Shown here: positions 37,566-46,347 of the stretch, in pieces | Numbering within the stretch: position 1 is the first letter of the stretch | Layout of the letters: every line of letters begins with the position of its first letter | Origin: UBA9659 sp965208605 | Lineage (GTDB): Bacteria > Pseudomonadota > Gammaproteobacteria > Pseudomonadales > Azotimanducaceae | Length of the DNA: 64,000 nt | Assembly: GCA_965208605.1 (NCBI GenBank) | Contig: OZ242345.1 | Coordinates: 2,418,001 to 2,482,000, forward strand | Direction: 5' to 3' | Notes under the pieces: model-generated | What the model was told of the DNA's origin: nothing | What the model saw: only the letters and a program-made list of their open reading frames with translations | The model's database searches: none | Position numbers and translations under genes: made by a program

Positions 37566-37716
37566 ATTCCCCCGTCATCCTCGCCGCCAGTCGCCCCCGC
37601 CGTAGGCGGGACGACAGGGTGCGGCGGGAATCCAGAAGAATAAAGGCTTTGATGACTGGGTTCGGCGGGAATCCAGAGTGGCGGCGCAAGCTGCTGGAAA
37701 TGAACAAAGCAGGGAA
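37566..37716. repeat. REP/MITE-like repeat, copy 5, before the MFS gene
   Basis: Arms 'cccccgtcatcctcgccgc' and 'gcgggaatccagaagaataa' are followed by 'gggttcggcgggaatcc' and the tail 'aaatgaacaaagcagggaag', also found before purL. The tail provides a GGGAAG-like ribosome-binding site for the gene at 37722. Confidence 0.72.
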
Positions 37717-37721
37717 GTGAA

Positions 37722-38906
37722 ATGAGCAAATTATTCGGTGGCTGGGGTAGCAAGACCAAAGTTGACATTGATGCACCCGTTACTCTCGGGTCTATTGTCT
37801 TCCTGGCGGTGCTGGCACCCGCGATATTTATCTTGCAACCAGGCTATGTTCAAGGATTGGTTGCTTATGTGGGTTTCACAGAAGCGCAGAGCGGGCAAAT
37901 TGTCTCAGCCGAGATGTTCGGTTTGGCGAGCATGGCAATTTTTCTGAATTTTATTATTGAGCGATTCAACTGGCGGCTGCTGACTTTCCTATTCATCACT
38001 ATCTTCCTCCTGGGCAATGTCATGTCTCTTGGCGAGGATTCTTTCGAAACCCTAGCCATCATTCGCTATTGTGCTGGTCTTGGTTCTGGGGGGTTAATGT
38101 CAATCACATTCACCATGATGGGGCTCACGACTAGAACTGAGCGCAATATGGCGCTGATTATTGGTGCTGTGTTGGTGTATGCCGCCTTGGGATTGTTTGC
38201 CATGCCAACGCTGTATCATACTTTGGGTATGGACGGTTTGTTCTACTTTCTAGTGGCTTTTAGTGTTGCTGGGTTTTTCTTTGTCAACAAACTCCCTTGT
38301 TATGGGCAAGCAGATGCGCACAAGGTAGACAGCCTTGCCGCAGTGTCAATGCCGGGCAGATTAGCTTTACTAGCAGCCATGCTTGCCTTCAGCGTCGCGG
38401 TGGGTAGCGTCTGGGTGTACATCTTCCTGGTGGGTATCAATGCTGATATTGCCGAGCAGAGTGTTGCTAATACACTGACTGCGGCTCAGTTGACCGGCAT
38501 CATGGGTGCCCTCTGTGTTGTCGTGTTTGAGGAACGTTTGGGGCGGCGGCTGCCATTGATGGTCGGCACTCTGGGGGCTGCGGCAAGTATTGTTATCATT
38601 TTGGGGCAGCCGTCATTGCTGCACTATGTCATCGGGGCATGCTTGTTCACGTTGCTGTGGAATATGACCCTGCCCTATATTCTTGCTACCTTCGCCTTTT
38701 TTGATAGCTCCGGTAAGCTCGTTGTGCAGGGCATTAGTATGCAGACGATTGGATTTGCCGGGGGACCAACCCTGGCAGCGGCTGTGCTGGGTAGGGGCGG
38801 GCATGACCTGGTTAATCAGTTAGCCATCGCACTATTTATTAGTGCTGCCTTGTTGTTTTTATCGGCGTTTATAATGAGTGGAAGGGATAAGAGGAGCGGG
38901 GACTAG
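37722..38906 (+). CDS. MFS-type transporter, substrate unknown
   Basis: A 394-residue protein with about 12 hydrophobic segments and a short cytoplasmic N terminus. The region 'MMGLTTRTERNMALIIGA' resembles the loop between helices of major-facilitator proteins. The sequence has many Gly/Ala helices but no diagnostic substrate motif. It directly follows the rRNA terminator and a REP element whose tail contributes the likely Shine-Dalgarno. It is probably transcribed alone. Confidence 0.75.
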   Translation: MSKLFGGWGSKTKVDIDAPVTLGSIVFLAVLAPAIFILQPGYVQGLVAYVGFTEAQSGQIVSAEMFGLASMAIFLNFIIERFNWRLLTFLFITIFLLGNVMSLGEDSFETLAIIRYCAGLGSGGLMSITFTMMGLTTRTERNMALIIGAVLVYAALGLFAMPTLYHTLGMDGLFYFLVAFSVAGFFFVNKLPCYGQADAHKVDSLAAVSMPGRLALLAAMLAFSVAVGSVWVYIFLVGINADIAEQSVANTLTAAQLTGIMGALCVVVFEERLGRRLPLMVGTLGAAASIVIILGQPSLLHYVIGACLFTLLWNMTLPYILATFAFFDSSGKLVVQGISMQTIGFAGGPTLAAAVLGRGGHDLVNQLAIALFISAALLFLSAFIMSGRDKRSGD

Positions 38907-38947
38907 GACTGCCAGCAGGGCAGGGAGGTGAAGTGCTTAGGTACGTC

Positions 38948-39175
38948 TTAGCCCGGGCTTTCATTAGGGCGCATCTCGGGCGCAAAATTTTGGGCAGAGC
39001 GTCTTGAGACGCTCTGTTTCAGAGATGCTGCCGCGATCTTACATGCCTGCTCAAGACAAGACCCGCAGTCTGTGCCGAGTCCCATTTCATCAGACATATC
39101 TTCAACAGACATGCCACGTCTCAGGCATTCATGCACCTGGCGACTGTTGACGTTTTTGCAGATACACACAATCAT
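38948..39175 (-). CDS. bfd: Bacterioferritin-associated ferredoxin
   Basis: Bfd reduces bacterioferritin to release stored iron. The 75-residue protein has the BFD [2Fe-2S] cysteines as 'CICKNV' and 'CGSCLEQAC', with the family's helix-turn-helix-like fold. It is divergent from bfr, and a Fur-box-like site lies between them, so both are probably iron-regulated. Confidence 0.92.
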   Translation of the reverse strand: MIVCICKNVNSRQVHECLRRGMSVEDMSDEMGLGTDCGSCLEQACKIAAASLKQSVSRRSAQNFAPEMRPNESPG

Positions 39176-39188
39176 GTCCCGGAGTATA

Positions 39189-39207
39189 AATGATAATGAT
39201 TCGCAAC
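39189..39207. promoter_or_regulatory. Putative Fur box between bfd and bfr
   Basis: 'aatgataatgattcgcaac' matches the GATAATGATAATCATTATC consensus well in its left and central parts. It lies 14 bp upstream of the bfd start, in the intergenic space shared with bfr. Confidence 0.55.
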
Positions 39208-39364
39208 ATCAAGTTTATTTGCGATTGCTTCTGCGAATAGAAAGCATTAGCAACTTATTGATTTTATTACCTATTTTATTGAAATTATTCTTGAACCCCC
39301 TATCATCCACTGCTGAGGCAAGCAACTCTAAACACTAGACGCTTAATAAAAAAGGAATATCACT

Positions 39365-39847
39365 ATGAAACCACAGCATCAGGAAATCATTAACCATCTG
39401 AACAAGGTGCTTAAAAACGAGTTGACCGTGATTAACCAGTACTTCCTCCATGCGAAGATTTTAGAGGACCGTGGTTATAAGGGGCTAGCAAAGAAAGAGA
39501 AGCATGAATCCATTGAGGAAATGCAACACGCCGACTGGCTGATGGAGCGGATACTCTTCCTTGATGGTCTGCCTAACTTGCAAAACTTAGGGAAACTCTT
39601 GATAGGGGAAAGCGTTGCCGAAATGTTGCAAGGTGATCTGGAGCAAGAAATGCTCGCAATACCCATGCTGCGCGAGGCTATAGCCGTTAGTGAAGAGGTG
39701 TCTGACTATGTCAGTCGTGAATTGTTTGAGAAGATATTAGCGGCTGAGGAAGAACATGTTGACTGGTTAGAAACTCAGCTGTCTTTAATCAAGGAAATGG
39801 GCATACACAATTATCTACAAGCGCAGCTGGATGAAGAGACTGCTTAA
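39365..39847 (+). CDS. bfr: Bacterioferritin
   Basis: A 24-mer iron-storage cage protein with heme. The 160 residues align with E. coli Bfr offset by one. Ferroxidase ligands E19, E52, H55, with later Glu and 'EEEHVDW' residues, are present. The heme-ligating Met is M53 ('EEMQHADW'). The C-terminal 'NYLQAQLDEE' is typical. Its last 17 bp overlap the next gene. Confidence 0.95.
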   Translation: MKPQHQEIINHLNKVLKNELTVINQYFLHAKILEDRGYKGLAKKEKHESIEEMQHADWLMERILFLDGLPNLQNLGKLLIGESVAEMLQGDLEQEMLAIPMLREAIAVSEEVSDYVSRELFEKILAAEEEHVDWLETQLSLIKEMGIHNYLQAQLDEETA

Positions 39848-40997
39848 TCTTCTGGCACTGCTTAAGCTGCCGGCACAACTGGCGTTCTGGTCTTGCCTGC
39901 TCAGCACCGCCACCGGTTGCACGAGCGCGCCTTGGCTCATAGAGACCAGTCGAGCTCAGGAACTAGACGCCCTGATCAGTACCAGGGTAACGGCGCAGCC
40001 CGCCAACCTGACCCTCTATCTTTCCTCGGCAGTCATTACCGCACTGGATACCGCCATTGACCAGGAATGGAGTGATGTCCGCAAACTCCCGGCATTGCGA
40101 GAATTTTTATTCACCGAAGCCGGTAGAGGCATTGTCTATGATCCAATAACCACCAGGACGGCACTAGAAACCTGGGAGACTGGGCTAGGTAATTGTCTAT
40201 CCATTAGTCACCTCTTTGTGGCGACTGCACGGCATCTGGGCATTGATGCGCATCTCAAAACAGTGTCGGTGAGTCCAACCTGGGATCAGCAGGGTCTGAC
40301 CATGATCCGCTATGAGCATGTAGTGGCCGTGGGAGAACTCAGTAACGGGAATGATTACGTTATTGATTTATTGTCGGAACGCACTACCGAGAAGAGTCGC
40401 AGTTCTAAGGTGATTGATGACCGGGCAGGCCTGTCGCACCACTACAACAACCTCGGTGCAGAAGGCGTGATAGAGGGAGACTATCCTCAGGCTATTCAGT
40501 GGCTACACAAGGCAATAAAATTAACCCCGGGCTTTTCTGATGCTTGGAACAATCTCGGGGCAGCCTATAGAAGGAACGGCGAGACTGAACTGGCAGAAGC
40601 GAGTTACCATAGGGCTTTGCGGCTCAATCGCAATAACTACTCAGCCCTGGGGAACCTCACCCAGCTCTATCTATCACAGGGAAGACAGGACGAAGCCAAG
40701 CAATTTATCTCGCAGGTCAATCGCTATTATCGAAGCAATCCATACTTCCATTATTATGTTGCCCAGCTACGCTTTCGCAGTGGAGATTACCAGGATGCGA
40801 GCAAGTATCTTAAGGGTGCGATAAAACTGAAACCATTTGACCCTGAATTTTACGATGCACTGGCGGAAACTTATCGTCAGCTGGGCAAGCAATCTAAAGC
40901 CCGGGCAGCAGGCCGTATGGCAGAAAAGATCAGAAAGCAAGAAGACCGTCTCCATCTCGCCCGGCGGCACTGGATTCAATGGGTGCTGAATCCCTAA
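39831..40997 (+). CDS. Lipoprotein with transglutaminase-like and TPR domains
   Basis: A 388-residue protein. The N terminus is a lipoprotein signal with lipobox 'LLSTATGC' (Cys near 30). A transglutaminase-like papain-fold region follows, with 'GLGNCLSISHLFVATARHLG' (active-site Cys) and 'RYEHVVAVGEL' (His). Three to four TPR units cover about 195-350 ('DAWNNLGAAYRRNGETELAE', 'YSALGNLTQLYLSQGRQDEA'). It is probably anchored to the periplasmic face of a membrane. The ATG overlaps the bfr stop by 17 bp, so translation is coupled to bfr, an unusual partner. Function unknown. Confidence 0.82.
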   Translation: MKRLLNLLALLKLPAQLAFWSCLLSTATGCTSAPWLIETSRAQELDALISTRVTAQPANLTLYLSSAVITALDTAIDQEWSDVRKLPALREFLFTEAGRGIVYDPITTRTALETWETGLGNCLSISHLFVATARHLGIDAHLKTVSVSPTWDQQGLTMIRYEHVVAVGELSNGNDYVIDLLSERTTEKSRSSKVIDDRAGLSHHYNNLGAEGVIEGDYPQAIQWLHKAIKLTPGFSDAWNNLGAAYRRNGETELAEASYHRALRLNRNNYSALGNLTQLYLSQGRQDEAKQFISQVNRYYRSNPYFHYYVAQLRFRSGDYQDASKYLKGAIKLKPFDPEFYDALAETYRQLGKQSKARAAGRMAEKIRKQEDRLHLARRHWIQWVLNP

Positions 40998-41110
40998 GCA
41001 GGTGTAAGCGGTGCAGGTGTAAGCCGGCGCAGTGTAGAGTAAACGCGCCCTAATAGAATGTTATGCAGATTGCTCAGTAGCAGGATAAAAATATTTCCCT
41101 ATGGATAATT

Positions 41111-41215
41111 GTGCTTCATATCAGCACCACCATCGTCGGCGCTATTGTCGGTACTGTCATCGGTGTCAGCATCGGTGCCATCGCCGGCACTATTGTCGAT
41201 ACCATCATCAGCTGA
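41111..41215 (+). CDS. Possible small glycine-zipper peptide upstream of manC
   Basis: A GTG at 41111 opens a 34-codon frame made of repeated 'atcgtcggcgc / atcggtgcc' units, encoding alternating I-V-G ('IVGAIVGTVIGVSIGAIAG'). All three frames are open across this repeat, so it may be non-coding. If translated it would be a single membrane helix with glycine-zipper spacing. Confidence 0.25.
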   Translation: MLHISTTIVGAIVGTVIGVSIGAIAGTIVDTIIS

Positions 41216-41240
41216 TGCAAGCAGGTGTTACTTGAACATC

Positions 41241-42704
41241 ATGCCGGTCATCTTGTGTGGCGGTGCCGGCACTGGGCTATGGCCCCTCTCTAGAGAACTA
41301 TATCCCAAACAACTGCTGTCGCTGACCGATGACCGTTCATTGCTACAGAACACTCTAGAACGGTGCACTTCATTTCCCCAAGCGACCGCACCCATTCTGA
41401 TTTGTAATGAGGCACATCGTTTCCTCGTTGCCGAACAGCTCCGGGAAATAGAAGTAACGCCCACCGCTATCATTCTGGAACCGGAGGGTAGGAATACCGC
41501 GCCCGCGGTGGCCCTCGGTGCACTGCACGCAATCGCCCAGGATAGTGATGCTCTGCTACTGGTGTTGCCCGCCGATCATCTGCTTCAGGATCTGGATACT
41601 TTCCACATGGCTCTGGAGGATGCCATGCTACTCGCGGCCCAGGGTCTGTTGGTGACCTTCGGTGTGTCGCCCACGCATGCGGAGACCGGCTATGGTTATA
41701 TTGAAGTTGGCGCCGCTACTACTACTACTACAAGGCATAGAGCAAGGCATAGAGCAAAACATAGAGCAAGGCATAGAGGAAGCACCCATATCCCCAGGCT
41801 AGTGGCTCAGTTTGTTGAGAAGCCCGATGCGGCGACCGCCGAAGCTTACCTCGCGACGGGCAAGTATCTTTGGAACAGTGGGATCTTTGTATTCAAGGCA
41901 GCGGTCTATAGGGAGGAACTCGACAAGCACCGACCATGCATGGCAACCCTGGTGACCCAAGCCTATCAATCTGCCTCAATGGACCTGGACTTCATCAGAG
42001 TAGACCAGGACACCTTTAAAAAATGCCCCTCCGAGTCGATGGATTACGCGGTCATGGAAAGCACTGACTCTGCCGTGGTCCTGCCGCTTGAATCACGTTG
42101 GAGTGACCTGGGTTCCTGGAATGCTTTGTGGCGCGCGGCCCATAAGAATGAGCAAAACAACAGTCTGGTGGGTGATGTCCTGGTGTCGGAAGTGACTGAC
42201 AGCTATGTCAGGGCAGAAGCTCGGCTAGTTGCCATTATTGGGATGCAGCATGTCGTGGTGGTGGAAACTGCCGACGCAGTACTAGTCGCCCCGCGAGAAA
42301 AAGCCCAGGAGGTCAGGCAGATCGTTAAGCAACTGAAAGCCCGGCAACGCGAGGAACATATCAAACACCGCCGGGTATATCGTCCCTGGGGGTTTTATGA
42401 AGTGCTGGATCTGGGCAAGAATTTCCAAGTGAAACGTATCAATGTGACGCCTGGTGCCAGTCTGTCATTACAAATCCATCAACAACGAGCGGAACACTGG
42501 GTGGTGGTACGCGGTGTGGCTTTGGTGACAACGGGTGAAGACACCTTTGAACTGCATGAAAATGAATCTTCTTTTGTGCCGGTCGGCGTCAAGCATAGAC
42601 TGCAGAACTTGACTCCAGACGTTTTGGAAATTATTGAAATCCAGTCTGGAGATTATCTCGGTGAGGACGACATCATTCGCTTTGATGATGAGTACGGTCG
42701 CTAG
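41241..42704 (+). CDS. manC: Mannose-1-phosphate guanylyltransferase / mannose-6-phosphate isomerase
   Basis: It produces GDP-mannose for surface polysaccharide. The 487 residues comprise an N-terminal nucleotidyltransferase domain beginning 'MPVILCGGAGTGLWPLSREL' (usual GGSGTRLWPLSR; the Arg is Gly here), 'EPEGRNTAPA', 'FVEKPDAATA' and a C-terminal cupin isomerase domain 'RPWGFYEVLDLG', 'HQQRAEHWVVV'. An arginine/histidine-rich repeat (41714-41783) is inserted in the first domain. The ATG at 41241 (or TTG at 41232) gives the normal start. The sat-cysC fusion follows 8 bp after the stop. Confidence 0.92.
   Translation: MPVILCGGAGTGLWPLSRELYPKQLLSLTDDRSLLQNTLERCTSFPQATAPILICNEAHRFLVAEQLREIEVTPTAIILEPEGRNTAPAVALGALHAIAQDSDALLLVLPADHLLQDLDTFHMALEDAMLLAAQGLLVTFGVSPTHAETGYGYIEVGAATTTTTRHRARHRAKHRARHRGSTHIPRLVAQFVEKPDAATAEAYLATGKYLWNSGIFVFKAAVYREELDKHRPCMATLVTQAYQSASMDLDFIRVDQDTFKKCPSESMDYAVMESTDSAVVLPLESRWSDLGSWNALWRAAHKNEQNNSLVGDVLVSEVTDSYVRAEARLVAIIGMQHVVVVETADAVLVAPREKAQEVRQIVKQLKARQREEHIKHRRVYRPWGFYEVLDLGKNFQVKRINVTPGASLSLQIHQQRAEHWVVVRGVALVTTGEDTFELHENESSFVPVGVKHRLQNLTPDVLEIIEIQSGDYLGEDDIIRFDDEYGR
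41714..41783 (+). repeat. In-frame tandem repeat in manC
   Basis: 'aggcatagagca' (12 bp) repeats about five times after a (cta)n run, encoding an RHRARHRAKHRARHR-type basic stretch between strands of the nucleotidyltransferase domain. The frame is maintained. Confidence 0.85.
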
Positions 42705-42712
42705 GTGTTCTA

Positions 42713-44347
42713 GTGGTTGCTTCCAGTATCCCATCCGCCACTAAGCATTATCCTTCATGGGAACTCTTGCCGCATCAAGCCAGCGACCTGGAACTTATTC
42801 TCAATGGTGGTTTTAGTCCTCTGACCGGCTTTATGACTCAAGCAGAAACCGAGGAGGTGCAAACGCACAAAACCTGGAGGGGACAGTTTTTCCCGGTCCC
42901 CATTCAGTTGCAGGTGCATGTAGGCTTTTTAGAAGAGGCCGGTGTAGACAAAAATGGCTTAGATAAAGACGAGCAACACCAGAGGATTGCGCTACGCGAT
43001 CATGAAGGCACTCTGATCGCTATACTGCACCTGTCGGAAATATACACTCCCAGCAATCACACTCCCAACAATCACACTCCCAACAATCACGCCCCCAACA
43101 TTCACATCACAAAGAATAACTCAGAATGTTTTGTGTATTTGGCGGGTGCATGTCAAGGCATAGCGACCTTGAGGCATTACGACTTCCAAGGTTTGCGATA
43201 TTCCCCGAGCGAGTTGCAAAGCCAATTCAAAAAATCAGCTTGGCAGCGGGTGATTGGCTACATGACCCGTGAACCTCTGCACCAAAAAGAAGTGTTTGAG
43301 GCAACGCAGGCCGCGCGCCAGATGGATGCCCAACTACTGCTCAGTCTGGCGGTCGGGGCAATACGAACAGCAGACCCGGCTCATTATGCCCGAGTGCATG
43401 CGCTGGAAGCGGTCTTGACGAAATTTCCGCCTCATAGTGCTGTCTTGGCACTTCTGCCTTTAGCACAGCCAGCAGATAGGGACGGGGTACTGCTGCATGC
43501 CATGACCCTGCGGAACTATGGCTGCACTCACTATATGCTGGATGAACGCTCTATACATCTGGCAGACAAGCAGCTGGCAGACAAGCATGGAGATTATCAA
43601 AAATTGCAGGAAGAAATATCACAATATGAGCAATTACTGGGAATAGCATTGGTACCCAAGCCACATGCTGCTCAGGGGGGTCCATCTAGTGTCAAGGCGC
43701 TGTCTCCTGAAGACTTTAAGACCAGGCTGGAGCAGGGCGGTATTCCTGAGGGGTTTTCCTGGCCTGAAGTGCTAGTGCAGATGCGGAAGATCATCAAACC
43801 GCGTACCGAGCAAGGCTGTACCATTTTCTTTACCGGGCTTTCCGGTTCTGGAAAATCAACCATCGCCAATGCGCTGCTGGCCACACTCATGGAGACGGGT
43901 AGCCGACCCATCACTCTACTAGACGGCGATATTGTCAGGAAGAATCTGTCCAGCGAGTTGGGGTTTTCCAAAGCACATCGTGACCTCAACATTCGCCGGA
44001 TTGGTTATGTCGCTAGTGAAATTACCCGGCACGGTGGGATCGCAATCTGTGCGCCCATTGCGCCCTATGCGATGACCAGAGATGCGGTGAGAAGCATGAT
44101 TGAACCCCTAGGCGGGTTCCTTGAAGTGCATCTTTCCACCTCTCTGGAAGTCTGTGAACAGCGAGATCGGAAGGGGCTCTATGCCAAGGCAAGAGCAGGC
44201 ATCATTAAATCATTCACCGGTATCAGCGACCCTTATGAAATACCAGAAAACCCTGAACTGCGCATAGACACCGAGAATCTGTTACCCGGCAAGGCAGTCA
44301 AGGAAGTGCTCAGGAAACTCCAAGAGCTGGGGTATCTTGCGGGGTGA
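42713..44347 (+). CDS. Fused ATP-sulfurylase-like / APS kinase protein (Sat-CysC), sulfurylase site degenerate
   Basis: A 544-residue two-domain protein. The N-terminal part (about 1-340) has the ATP-sulfurylase fold: 'ELILNGGFSPLTGFMT', 'GDFQGLRYSP'-type and 'NYGCTHYMLDE'. The catalytic QxRN motif is MTRE (184-187), the HxxH motif is H190-Q-K-E193, and the GRDHAGPG loop is replaced. Sulfurylase activity is therefore unlikely. The C-terminal APS kinase is intact, with P-loop 'GLSGSGKST' near 376 and 'LLDGDIVRKNLSSELGF'. It lies behind manC in one operon, opposite cysNC-cysD, which makes APS. A PNNHTPNNH-type repeat (43044-43107) lies in the sulfurylase part. The start is GTG. Confidence 0.88.
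   Translation: MVASSIPSATKHYPSWELLPHQASDLELILNGGFSPLTGFMTQAETEEVQTHKTWRGQFFPVPIQLQVHVGFLEEAGVDKNGLDKDEQHQRIALRDHEGTLIAILHLSEIYTPSNHTPNNHTPNNHAPNIHITKNNSECFVYLAGACQGIATLRHYDFQGLRYSPSELQSQFKKSAWQRVIGYMTREPLHQKEVFEATQAARQMDAQLLLSLAVGAIRTADPAHYARVHALEAVLTKFPPHSAVLALLPLAQPADRDGVLLHAMTLRNYGCTHYMLDERSIHLADKQLADKHGDYQKLQEEISQYEQLLGIALVPKPHAAQGGPSSVKALSPEDFKTRLEQGGIPEGFSWPEVLVQMRKIIKPRTEQGCTIFFTGLSGSGKSTIANALLATLMETGSRPITLLDGDIVRKNLSSELGFSKAHRDLNIRRIGYVASEITRHGGIAICAPIAPYAMTRDAVRSMIEPLGGFLEVHLSTSLEVCEQRDRKGLYAKARAGIIKSFTGISDPYEIPENPELRIDTENLLPGKAVKEVLRKLQELGYLAG
43044..43107 (+). repeat. In-frame tandem repeat in sat-cysC
   Basis: 15 bp units 'actcccaacaatcac' repeat four times with minor changes (one ends 'gcccccaacattcac'), encoding T-P-N-N-H repeats in the sulfurylase-like domain. 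Confidence 0.85.
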
Positions 44348-44403
44348 ATAATGACAATTAATAATAAAAATGGCCTCACCCAGGACACCTCACCCAGGAC
44401 ACT

Positions 44404-46344
44404 TCACCCAGGAGCATCAAAAGCACCACTAGTTACCAATAGCCGAACCAATGCGGTGACACATTCTTCAACCGACATGGAAGCTGTTGGCAATACCAGG
44501 TCCGCATCTGTCGGTTCTTCATAGGGCAGGTTCACCCCGGGAACGGTATCAATACCCTCTTCGGCAGCCGCATAAAATCCATCCTGATCGCGTGCCTTGC
44601 ACACTTCCAGCGGACAATTGAGATAGGCAAGGATAAAACTCTCCCCCACCCTTTCTCTTGCTTTTCTTCGCACCTCGGCATCGGGTGCCACGAAGGCGCA
44701 GATGGCAATCAACCCCGCTTCATTCATCATCTGGGCGATCTCAATGCTACGGCGAAGATTCTCGGCACGGGCATCCTTGTCAAAGCCCAGATCTTTGCTG
44801 GGTCCAAGGCGCATATTCTGGCCATCCAATACTATGGCTACCCGCCCCATATCAAAGAGTTTTCTCTCCAGCGCATAGGCGAGGGTGCTCTTCCCCGAGC
44901 CAGTCAAACCGGTCAACAATAGAATCTTGGGTGTCTGGCCGGTCTGGGTAAATCTTTCCGCAGTAGAGATAAGGCTGCTACTGTATTTCAAATCTGCGTG
45001 GGGCGGCGAAGCCTCCCAGGTGACCTCGGTCTTAACATTCACCGTCCCCACAATCATGCCGGCACCGACAGTCACATTAGTTAATCGGTCAATGATGATG
45101 AAGGCACCTGTTGCCCGATTGGCTTTGTAACTGTCAAAGGCGATCCGCCGCGACAAACGTATCTCGCAACGGCCAATTTCATTGAGTTGTAGTACCTCAG
45201 CCTCGGCTCTTTCTAAACTATTCACATCAATGCTGAAGCGGATATTCGATACCACACCAGTTGATTTTCTACATGCTTGCTTGAACAGATATTGTTTATT
45301 CGGTTGTAGCGGTGCTTCTGCCATCCAGACCACCTGGGCATCAATCCGCTCAGAAAAGTAAGGCAAGTTGTTGGGGTGTACCAGCATATCGCCGCGACTG
45401 ATGTCAATTTCATCTTCCAGTGTGATAGTGATTGCCTGGGGCGGATAGGCCTGGCTGAGTTCGCCGTCATAGGTAACAATGGAGCGAACGTTACTGAGTT
45501 TGCGCGATGGCAATACCATCACCTGGTCACCCGTCTCAATGAGCCCTGATGCCACGGTCCCGCTGTAACCCCGGAAGTCATGCCGGGTGCGGTTCACATA
45601 CTGCACCGGAAATCGGAAATCGCGGATGTTTCGATCCGATGCAATCTGAATGTTCTCCAGCATGGACATGAGCGGTGCGCCGTCGTACCAGGGCATGCGC
45701 TCGCTGGGGTCAACAACATTGTCACCCTGCAAAGCCGACATAGGGAGGAAGCGCAAGTCAGGTGACATATCCAGCATCACGGAAAATGCCGCATAGTCAG
45801 ATTTAATCTGCTGGTATACCACTTCTGAAAAGTCCACCAGATCCATCTTGTTGATGGCGACAATGATATGCCGGATGCCCAGTAGCGAGGTGATGAAGCT
45901 ATGCCGTTTGGTCTGGGTCACGACGCCATGTCTAGCATCCACAAGAATAATCGCCAGGTCACAGTTTGAAGCACCAGTCGCCATGTTGCGGGTGTACTGC
46001 TCATGTCCAGGGGTGTCGGCGATGATAAACTTTCTCTTGGTGGTGGAGAAATAACGATAAGCCACATCAATCGTAATCCCCTGTTCCTGCTCATCTTGCA
46101 ATCCATCCACCAGCAACGCCAGGTCCAGCCCATCGGCAACTGTGCCCCGGCGCGCGGAATCGCTTTTGACCGCCGCTAACTGGTCCTCATAGATCAACTT
46201 TGAATCATGTAGGAGCCGGCCGATCAATGTACTCTTACCGTCATCCACGGAGCCACAGGTCAGCAGTCGCAACAGTTCCTTCTGCTCATGCTGTTCCAGA
46301 TACTCTTCAATGTTGGTGGCGATTAATTCGCTTTGATGGTTCAT
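44404..46344 (-). CDS. cysN: Sulfate adenylyltransferase subunit 1 fused to APS kinase (CysNC)
   Basis: CysN is the GTPase subunit of bacterial ATP sulfurylase; the fused C-terminal kinase makes PAPS (NodQ-type arrangement). It is 646 residues long. GTPase motifs are 'GSVDDGKSTLIGRLLHDS', 'DTPGHEQYTRNM' and 'NKMD'. APS kinase motifs are 'GLTGSGKST' and 'VLDGQNMRLGPSKDLGF', both near the C terminus. It lies 3 bp downstream of cysD on the same strand, forming the heterodimer operon, and is convergent with sat-cysC. Confidence 0.95.
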   Translation of the reverse strand: MNHQSELIATNIEEYLEQHEQKELLRLLTCGSVDDGKSTLIGRLLHDSKLIYEDQLAAVKSDSARRGTVADGLDLALLVDGLQDEQEQGITIDVAYRYFSTTKRKFIIADTPGHEQYTRNMATGASNCDLAIILVDARHGVVTQTKRHSFITSLLGIRHIIVAINKMDLVDFSEVVYQQIKSDYAAFSVMLDMSPDLRFLPMSALQGDNVVDPSERMPWYDGAPLMSMLENIQIASDRNIRDFRFPVQYVNRTRHDFRGYSGTVASGLIETGDQVMVLPSRKLSNVRSIVTYDGELSQAYPPQAITITLEDEIDISRGDMLVHPNNLPYFSERIDAQVVWMAEAPLQPNKQYLFKQACRKSTGVVSNIRFSIDVNSLERAEAEVLQLNEIGRCEIRLSRRIAFDSYKANRATGAFIIIDRLTNVTVGAGMIVGTVNVKTEVTWEASPPHADLKYSSSLISTAERFTQTGQTPKILLLTGLTGSGKSTLAYALERKLFDMGRVAIVLDGQNMRLGPSKDLGFDKDARAENLRRSIEIAQMMNEAGLIAICAFVAPDAEVRRKARERVGESFILAYLNCPLEVCKARDQDGFYAAAEEGIDTVPGVNLPYEEPTDADLVLPTASMSVEECVTALVRLLVTSGAFDAPG

Positions 46345-46347
46345 GCG

